DNA of 27,023 nucleotides, taken from the NCBI GenBank assembly GCA_004151065.3, contig NWUY0300050352.1, positions 1-27,023 on the forward strand. The letters are read 5' to 3'. This document shows positions 19,579-27,023 of this stretch, one piece after another. The translations under genes were made by a program, and so were the position numbers. Within the stretch, counting starts at the first letter, position 1. Every line of letters starts with the position of its first letter. Under the pieces are notes generated by a model, which was not told where the DNA came from, did not search any database, and was given only the letters and a program-made list of their open reading frames with translations. Origin of the DNA: Larix sibirica. Taxonomy: Eukaryota; Streptophyta; Pinopsida; Pinales; Pinaceae.

Positions 19579-21721
19579 TCATCGTTGATCTTAGCTTATA
19601 ATACAATAGCATACCCTCTGAGTGGGGAAAAGAAATGCCGAAGAGAACTTTTATATGAATAAAATGTGAAAAGAACTAAAACGTAGGGAAGCAAAAAAGG
19701 ATTGTTGGCGTAAAATGTGAGACTGGGTTTTTCCTCGGTTCACCAGCAAAAAGGCACCATTGTAGTCTAGGATGCAGGCATATCCAGTTTTCCCAAGAAG
19801 GAAGGACTCACTGAAGCATAAAGATATAAGGATATGCCAATAAGGTAGAACGCCATTATAAAAGGGGAAGAGAAATGCCGAAGATAACTTTGATATGTTG
19901 TAAACTGAGAGAAAGGTGTGTGTATGTAGATAATATAATTTTATGTGTTGAAAGTAGGTCTAGTGAATCTATGGTAGACAAAGTAATCAATGAAATTGAA
20001 AGGAAAACTCTGTTGCAAGTACCGATAAACAATAAATAGAAATCCATGTAATTGAAGGCAAGTAAAATGAAATGTACATTAATTTTCATACATGAAAGTA
20101 TACATATGTGAGTAAAACAAGAGCTTGGTAGAGGTTTGACTCTAATTATGTTGGCAATCAACATATCCACAATTCAATTCCAAATTGTACATTGATAAGA
20201 AATGTGAACCTAACATAATTAGAAATATTGTAGTTTAATATACATGACCGACATCACTCCATGTTAACTTTCTTAATAATTTAGTTAATTCTCCATAATA
20301 ATTATTGTTATTTTAAAAGTAGTAAAAAGCATGATAAAAGCTAACTAACCATGAAACTCAAACCCATGAGTTAAACAACTATGTCTCATATATAAACCAT
20401 AAATTTAAAATTAAATATATTTCAAAGCCATAACATGCTCAACTACTTAGTGGTTGCAATTTATTTAGTTCTGACAACTTTACTTTATAGTTGTGCATAC
20501 CTGAATTCAATCCCAACTACCACATTTATTGTATTTCGTTCAATTGAATTTGGAGCAGTAATGGCATGTGCATAAATTGAATTTGGAGTAGTAATGGCAT
20601 TTGCATAAATATAGTGCTTTGTCAATCTATGTTTTAAAAGTCACTTTGGAAATGGCATCATATTGGTAACTTGAAATTTGATCACAATGTAATGTATCTA
20701 CCTTGTAAGTAATTTTTTGCAAAGTGATTGAGGCAAGTGGAAATATTAAGTGGGTTATCAAGTTTGTTGATAAGCTTGAGGCTTGTTTATAGCTACTCAA
20801 GCAAGAAACATATATTGTTGATAGGGATCTATTTTTGACTATTTCACAATATATATCGAATTATTTTTATTTAATATTTAATTTAGGAAGAAATTTTATT
20901 TTATTAAATTTAAAATAATTTTACAATAATCTTTTATTAAATATGATTTTTTTAACATACTTATAATTAACGAAATTGAAGTAGGTATTCCCCCCATTGA
21001 GAGGATACCTAATGTACAAACACAAGATAAATAGTATGGGAAATGAGAGACTTTACAGCATATCACTAATGCTAAAAATAATATTACTTTTAAGTTTAAA
21101 GAGAAAATGTGGTGTGAGAAAGNACTCTAATTATATTGGCAATCAACATTGATATTTTCATTTCGTAGGAGGAGTGTAGGGATTGAGGATTGCAATTTTA
21201 AGTGTGAAAGGGACAAAAAATGAAGGCATGCCTCTTCCTTGTCTCGAAGTGAGACATATGAACTGTCTTTCATCTTTGCATATCAGAACAATAGTGTAAG
21301 TTGCATTCCTTCTAATGTTGTAGTGAGTGACATTGTCGTGAAGGTTTAGCCTTGACGTTCGGTGTTATCATTGTCAATGGTTGACCTTGTTAATGTCAAT
21401 CCTTAGGATTTATGAATAGTCAATGCCTAAGCCATCTTGAGGAGGATTTGTTTTTAGTTACTTCGATTTATGGGTGGAATAGGTATGTGCTTTGGTTGAG
21501 ATTGTTCCTATGGAGGCCCAATGTAATTATCAACTGCCACAACAACATAGGCTAGTGATTTAGGAGGGCTATCTAGGCGTGTTCAATTTGCATGACCACT
21601 TTGATTGTACCATTTACTAATCCTCATTGGACCTATAAATTACAGGATAACTGATGGTCATCATCTTGTTGTGCATCTGAACCATTGATGAAATTTGCAA
21701 TAGATAGTGTAATCCAACACA
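19579..21721. other. AT-rich intergenic DNA with a few repeats
   Basis: No gene is supported. GGGAARAGAAATGCCGAAGA occurs at about 19624 and 19864 (240 bp apart). A 33-bp tandem duplication lies at 20543-20608 (ATTGAATTTGGAG, GTAATGGCAT). A 26-bp sequence at 20139-20164 recurs with one mismatch at 21124-21149, directly after the ambiguous base at 21123. 20830-20960 is almost pure A/T. Confidence 0.5.
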
Positions 21722-21880
21722 ACCTTGTCACATAACAACATCTTGATCCAAGTAGACAATGCTTTTAAGTATCTTCGCGCGGGCCACCTAGTGATTAGAT
21801 TCCTACTTCATGACTAACTTGTCTCATAATAACATCTTAATCCAAGTAGATAGTGCTTTCAAGTATCTTTTGCGTGGGCC
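21722..21880. repeat. 94-bp imperfect tandem duplication
   Basis: ACCTTGTCACATAACAACAT at 21722 recurs in changed form near 21816. Both copies continue to CCAAGTAGA, GTGCTTT or ATGCTTT, AAGTATCTT and CGGGCC or TGGGCC. Confidence 0.8.
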
Positions 21881-23474
21881 CTTTAAGAAATTCCTTTCTG
21901 TAGTATTGTATGACTGGGTACAACAAACTCTGTGACATAATTGTGCACAATATTTGGTTACTTACAGTTTTCATTTGCTGAATCAAGTTAGGTGTTTAAT
22001 TCTTAGAGATAACAAGGTTAAATGTTGCGAGGTTAAATGTTGTGTTCGCCTCGGCTAGAGTTTTTAACCACTCAACCAAAATCACCTAGAATTCACCAAA
22101 GAATATTGCATGTAGGTCTAAATATATGTATATTTCTAACCACTCTTGCGGCATGATCCGTGGGTCTTTATTATGATCTCTAAAGAATTCATATTCCTTT
22201 TCCTCTAACCACCCGCCAATATCTTTCTTGGTTGGCCTCCACATTCCCTTTAGTCACAGATCCCAATCCCAACAATGGAGCCATTTGTTGGTGCGTGTTG
22301 AGAAAGATCTAGGTTTTAACTTTAACTCAAACAAAACCCTTATATATTGCCTCTTTGGACATCGCCTGCGAGCAGATGAAGTCTCACTCAAGGCATCTAT
22401 GGGGACTCCATGAACCAAGTTTCCGTAGTGTTGAGGGGAGAAGAGGAGTTCATTCTAACCATCTTTAACCATTATTACCATTCGCACAATAGTAAACATC
22501 ATATCATTCATCCATAGCAACATATAACATATTCATACCATTAAGCAAAATACAGGGCTTAGGGCTTAACACGTGTTTAATAAATAGACAATTTATCACA
22601 ACATAACATAGAGTCATTTCCTTCAGATCAAACTCACTTCTTTATTATCATTAGAACAATCTTACAAAACTTGTGCAATATGCATCATATCTCTGCATTA
22701 ATCCCAAACAGTCCCACTATGCACTCAGATCCTTTCCAAAGTACAAAGCATACTCCTCTAGGAACGCATGGAATTACCTTCTATCCCCAAAACCCCTTAC
22801 ATATTTATATGATTACAATGGGTATTAGCTTGTACAAAGTGGACAACAAATGCCCAACAATTTCTAATTAACTTACTCCTTTTGTGTGTTGTATTGGTCC
22901 TTTGGCTTGCTAGCGCATTTTCCATTTACTTTTGCATAGTTCCCAAAACCGGTCCAACATATATGCTCCAACATGACTTGTTTGAAAGAGCCAAACCCTA
23001 CTTTTAAAAAATATTTCCTTTTGGCCCAAGAAAGATCTCTAATACAACTTGTTATATACTTAAACCCATAAATTCATAGAAAATATAGAAGAACATACAA
23101 GATAATAGATTAAATATATAGATATGTTCACTTTCCTCTTCAAGGAGCAACCTCCAAGAGTAGAGCTCCAAATATGATGACAATTCTTGACCAAACATTA
23201 CATAGATTACTACTTTATATATAGTGCTTCAATAGATAAATCCCTAACTACTTGTGGTTCGATTATTAATGAGGGTCAACCGCATAGGGGCCTTTATTCA
23301 ATAAAGAGGGCCCCTTTACATTAAGTCAGTACCCACTATCTAATGGGCCTTACGTCTTTATACATTGATAAAGTAGGGGGGTTAGGGTAGGACATTAACA
23401 CCATTTCTCCAAAATATTTAAATCTATATGTTATTCAAATAAAAGAATTTCAAATTTAACTTATACGATGAGGG
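21881..23474. other. Intergenic DNA, no gene seen
   Basis: Frequent stops on both strands. Open frames at 22228-22413 and 22671-22871 have no domain signature. A stable hairpin lies at 23286-23315. Confidence 0.45.
23286..23315. other. Stem-loop
   Basis: AGGGGCC pairs with GGCCCCT and TTTAT with ATAAA around a TCA loop, with a 3-nt GAG bulge. No U run follows and no role is assigned. Confidence 0.6.
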
Positions 23475-23759
23475 TGTAACACCTCCAAAGTGACTGCTTG
23501 TTGAAGGTACTTTTGCTGCCATTAGTAGTCATCGAAAGACATGGGTGGAGTTACCCATCATATTATTCCTTGATTGCACAAGGGATTCCTCAAGCAACAA
23601 GTTCATAAGATATCCTACTTTTTCATCTCACTTTTCTTCTATCATGTAAGGTTGCTTGGGTTGGTGAGAGAAGTCTTCCTCAATCTCACTTAGTTCACGA
23701 CCCAACTCCCTATACCCTAACCTCACCAAGGACATGCATGGAGGAACAAGGAGAATATT

Positions 23760-23771
23760 GCTCTGATACCA
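23760..23771 (-). other. Primer-binding site (tRNA-iMet)
   Basis: GCTCTGATACCA on plus, TGGTATCAGAGC on minus: the 12-nt complement of the 3' end of plant initiator methionine tRNA, used to prime minus-strand cDNA in many Ty1/copia and Ty3/gypsy elements. Confidence 0.7.
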
Positions 23772-24100
23772 ATGATCTCTATTATGTAAATAATTAAATG
23801 AAGGTAAAACTATAAGTGAAAACATGTAGATTAGAGATATTGCAAAGAGCATAGTAATACAATCAAACCTATATTTGTTTTATAGTAATGAATGTTCAAT
23901 TAAAAAGACTGTAAAATGCAAAACAATAAAAACTAGCTAGAATGGTAGTAGCTTATCTCTAAAGAGAGATGTGTCATCTACACTTATTCACAAGCAGACA
24001 AGACCAAGCCTATTTTTTAACATAAAGTATGAATCCCTAAGTCAAAACCCTAAAGATAAAAAACTATAACTTTTTGAGTTGAAGTGGGAAAATAAACGTG

Positions 24101-24130
24101 AGCCTCGACGAGGCTAGTTGATACATCAAC
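24101..24130 (-). other. Twin hairpins in the putative LTR leader
   Basis: AGCCTCGACGAGGCT (24101-24115) is a 7-bp perfect inverted repeat around one base. GTTGATACATCAAC (24117-24130) is a 6-bp perfect inverted repeat around two. On the minus strand they lie about 20-50 bp downstream of the TATA box, hence at the start of the predicted RNA. Confidence 0.6.
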
Positions 24131-24222
24131 TTCTCGGGGATGCAACTTTTGTATATAAACTCCATTTATGGAATTTATTGGATTGTCATAAAACTTAATC
24201 CACGTAATCCACGCTGTGTTTT

Positions 24223-24268
24223 GTATGCCATACAATCAAACCATGGTATGCCATACAATCAAACCGTG
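24223..24268. repeat. 23-bp tandem duplication
   Basis: GTATGCCATACAATCAAACC starts at 24223 and 24246, each followed by ATG or GTG. GTATGCCATAC is itself near-palindromic. Confidence 0.9.
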
Positions 24269-25347
24269 TTGACTACAAAAAATGAAACATAAATGTTAAA
24301 TAAAACCTCATATGTTTGAGACCTAGCAAAATGTGGTAGCAATGCTAAGATATGGAGCCATTATGAGCTAGTGGAATAGGTGGGTGGCCACCAATATCCA
24401 CCTAGATCAAAATTACAATAAATACCTGTTAAAAACGTACTACATTGCAACTATATACTACACCTATATTATTTTTTACTAAATTAAAAAATAAACAACA
24501 TCAACAAACTAACAAATAAACAATACCAACTTCTTCTACACATACATGCATTGACTATGATAAAAACCTACCATGTACAAACAATATCCACCACCCCCGT
24601 CCCAAAAGTGGCATGGGGTTTTCAATAATGAAGAGAAGGACCTTTAGAAGCCACCTTTCACCCATACTTTCATCAACTTACCATCAAGTTGTGCCAAATT
24701 AAGATCTCAACTTACCATCAAGTTGTGCCAAATTAAGATCTCCAATATTAGTGATATTGTTAAATGTATAAAGGTCCCAACCAATGCCTACACATCTTCC
24801 ATGCATGCTTAAGGTATTTGCTGTAATTGAGACTATCGAATTCATTAGGCCCCACATTTTAATGGTCATATTACAGTAAGGCCATTCTTTTTCTCTATGA
24901 TTTTAAGTAGTCTAGTGATACCCTAAAATAAACCTTTATTCCTTTAATTACATTAATTCAAACAATTATGCTTACAATGTGGTTTCCTTTGTCCTCTGAA
25001 TAGCTACAAAACTATGCATGATAGGTAATATATATTTCAAAAGCACGCTAGAATTCTTTCCAAAAACGATCACGAATGGATTAATTCTTTCATGTATATT
25101 ATGTATATTATTATATATAAGAGTAAAAAAAAATTATAGTTGAGTGATTAAAGTTGGTCAAATTTCCATTAAAGTAAAATAAATGAATATTCTTGAGGAA
25201 AGAAGCTTCTAAGAGGAGCAATATATTCCAACATCTTGAAACCAAATCATAGTGTTTCATACCAATTCGTTTGCAAGATGGTTGTTAGGATGCCCAATTT
25301 TTCTTTTTGGCTTCATAATTAGTATGGTTTTGAGTAAGGTATATTAG
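24269..25347. other. AT-rich intergenic DNA with a 34-bp duplication
   Basis: No gene seen. TCAACTTACCATCAAGTTGT and the next 14 bases occur in tandem at 24673-24706 and 24707-24740. Confidence 0.5.
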
Positions 25348-26733
25348 ATGATACTAAAAAATCCCTTATCCATCCTAATAGTATATGCATACTACCTTTT
25401 CCAATCAATTGCTATATCTTTTGAGATCCTACTTTTCCAATCAATTGCTATATGTTTTGAGATACCATTTATAGACTACCTTGAAGGTTTGTTTGGGGTA
25501 GATACTTTCAACATAATTAGGGTAACCACAACGGCTAGCCAATATTTAAAAATTGTGAGAGAAATGTATGGGGTGTAATTGCAAAAGAAACCTAAGTATG
25601 AGCATCCACCCATGATTCATGATATGGATTGGAAGGACCTAATCAAGGATGCATAGGAAAAGAGAATGAAAAAGGAAGGAAAAACATCACTTGGTCCAAC
25701 AAGGTACATTACATTTTTAGTTTAATACTTTCAATGTTATTTTGTTTTAAATAAAGGTGTGATATATAACACATTTGAAACTTTTTGTAGGATCCCTTAC
25801 ACTTCGAAATCCACCAAGGAAAGGCTTGAAAAATATGGGAAGCAAAACCTTGGCCAGGATGTTTATATGAAGTTACAAGGAAGAATTGTGAGTAACAAAG
25901 CATCTAAACAATATTGTTCTTATCGTCATCCAACTTTTGTTTAATTGCACTAGCTAGTAACTAAAATACATACTCTTATGCAATGCAATGGGGTTTATTT
26001 GGAACCACAACCACGGAGGAAGACCATTGACTCAGTTTCGAATTCGGCTTTCAAGATGTGGTTGAGCAGCAAAGAAGCATGGGGAGAAACCCAGGATTGA
26101 CTTTGCAAGACATGGTAAATAAAAATCAATCGACTTTAACTCTTCATTACTTGTAAAATCAGTTCATGTTTGATATCACCCATAAATTATTGTTTTTGTT
26201 TGTTTTGTGCAGGGGAGAAACAATGATAATGAGGCCATGAGTGGATAGCAGCACCATGGTAGTGGAGTGCAACCGCAATATGGTGCACCCATGCAACCAC
26301 ATGTAGTGGAGTGTAGGCCCATGATGGTGTTATGCATGCCCGTGATGATAATAGGGCTATAAAATTGTATACTTATGAATTTTGTACTTCTAAATTTTTG
26401 TATGTATACATTTATGGTATACTTACAAATTTTGGTGTTGTTTCAATGACAATGACAGAGCATGCAACTGAGGATCCTCTACAAGAATAGGGGACATGGA
26501 AGCCATTCCAATGGTGTTGACTAGTGCACCAAGTAAATAACATTGCAAAGGTATTTGTTATTAATGAATTAATTCAATGATTAATAATTTACCATATAAA
26601 TTTTATCATTTATGTTATTGTAGGCAATGCCACCTCACATCAACCTCCACACCATGAGTATCAAACCAGGCATGCAATGCGTGAAAGGATGCAAATCCCA
26701 TCAACATTAGAACAAGGCTCAAGAGATGAATGA
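25348..26733 (+). pseudogene. Decayed multi-exon gene of unknown family
   Basis: Four or more exon-like pieces are separated by short GT-AG introns. The first open piece (25348-25578) continues in frame past a stop at 25576 and another at 25654 (KYEHPPMIHDMDWKDLI, KTSLGPTR) to a splice site after 25703. Intron 25704-25790 joins in frame to IPYTSKSTKERLEKYGKQNL (25791 on). A GTGAGT donor sits at 25888, but its acceptor near 25989 has lost AG. A third piece (EPQPRRKTIDSV) leads to intron 26115-26212, then GRNNDNEAMSG, a stop and QPQYGAPMQP. Intron 26533-26623 joins SAP to a 35-codon last exon (HQPPHHEYQTRHAMRERMQI) ending at TGA 26731. Introns are 87-98 bp. The lysine-rich and Gln/Pro-rich pieces resemble accessory proteins of plant DNA transposons, a weak guess. 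Confidence 0.45.
25397..25468. repeat. 36-bp tandem duplication
   Basis: TTTTCCAATCAATTGCTATA starts at 25397 and 25433, inside the first open piece of the decayed gene. Being 12 codons long it preserves the frame, giving the repeated peptide LFQSIAI. Confidence 0.88.
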
Positions 26734-27023
26734 GTGTAAATGGATGGGCCACTTAATATTTATGTACAAACTTTTAAGATGCAGATTTATTTTTTAAATG
26801 ATCATGTATATTATAAAATAGATGCACTATAGTTGGAACACTTTTTTAATGATAAACTTCATTGATATAAAGTATTTTTTCGATGATAAACTTTCATTCA
26901 TCTTAATTTTTTTTTTTCATTATAGCTTCTATGCATGAATCTTTTTTTTTCAAAAAGAAAAAAGCATAATTTCATTCATCTTTCGAGATCAAAATTACAT
27001 ATTGCGTATTCACTGTGTCAGTG
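26734..27023. other. AT-rich flank with T runs
   Basis: No gene. ATTTCATTCATCTT-like sequence recurs near 26883 and 26969, each next to a poly(T) or poly(A) run. Confidence 0.5.

Larger units (their letters stand above)
23475..24160 (-). mobile_element. LTR-retrotransposon fragment, minus strand
   Basis: On the minus strand TGGTATCAGAGC (plus 23760-23771) is a perfect match to the usual plant primer-binding site for initiator-Met tRNA. One base before it the putative 5' LTR ends in CA (plus TG at 23773-23774). Upstream in the LTR, TTTATATACA (plus about 24149-24158) is a TATA box, and two hairpins follow at the expected start of the transcript. Downstream of the PBS the leader to about 23475 contains a short open piece (GYRELGRELSEIEEDF, about 23660-23710). 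No gag-pol, polypurine tract or second LTR is present, so this is a truncated remnant. The outer LTR edge is unknown. Confidence 0.6.

Noticed and set aside
21440-21720. Second degraded LINE endonuclease
   Set aside because: A few peptide fragments looked suggestive in translation, but no endonuclease motif could be placed in order in any frame.
23172-23250. ATGATGA box-C-like match at about 23175
   Set aside because: No box D (CTGA) with a complementary terminal stem lies within snoRNA length. The same applies to the GTGATGA near 26340.
23470-23490. TGTAACACC as a plus-strand LTR start
   Set aside because: It falls inside the leader of the minus-strand element and has no polypurine tract, matching end or second copy.
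1-27023. CRISPR arrays, bacterial operons, rRNA genes, intact protein genes
   Set aside because: None is visible. The repeat arrays lack the repeat-spacer pattern, and the sequence is clearly of plant nuclear type.

Overview
The window looks like nuclear DNA from a seed plant. It is AT-rich and gene-poor. It holds a plant-type L1 LINE with DUF4283, zinc-knuckle, endonuclease, RT, zf-RVT and RNase H domains, an LTR-element primer-binding site matching initiator-Met tRNA, tRNA-derived SINE-like sequence, a short Mutator-like element, and box C/D snoRNAs behind a telobox promoter. The species cannot be fixed from sequence alone. One ambiguous base (n) sits at 21123. No intact protein-coding gene was found; most open frames are chance.

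Layout. 1-6613: AT-rich intergenic DNA with a possible LTR edge at 46, a SINE-like B box near 3601 and a three-copy tandem repeat (5351-5705). 6614-12991: one near full-length but dead LINE, plus strand, with ORF1 (about 7068-8604) and ORF2 (about 8613-12694) broken by 16 in-frame stops and at least three frameshifts. 13.6-14.0 kb: two SINE-like pieces. 14.8-16.3 kb: a snoRNA cluster with telobox and TATA, then snoR-A (15010-15091) and snoR-B (15356-15439). A 590-bp tandem duplication gives a second complete snoR-B (15971-16054) but only the 3' half of snoR-A. 16.6-17.5 kb: diverged duplicated non-coding sequence containing a 410-bp element with a 9-bp target-site duplication. 17.95-19.58 kb: minus-strand remnants of a protein gene, one piece amplified as a 101-bp tandem repeat. 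23.5-24.2 kb: a minus-strand LTR-retrotransposon fragment. 25.35-26.73 kb: a decayed plus-strand gene with several short GT-AG introns.

The only features likely to be functional are the snoRNAs. Both carry guides complementary to 25S rRNA segments that I recall from memory, so they should direct 2'-O-methylation of the large subunit. The rest is transposon and pseudogene debris. A repeated theme is short two- or three-copy tandem duplication (21 to 101 bp, more than fifteen loci) scattered through LINE, pseudogene and intergenic DNA alike.
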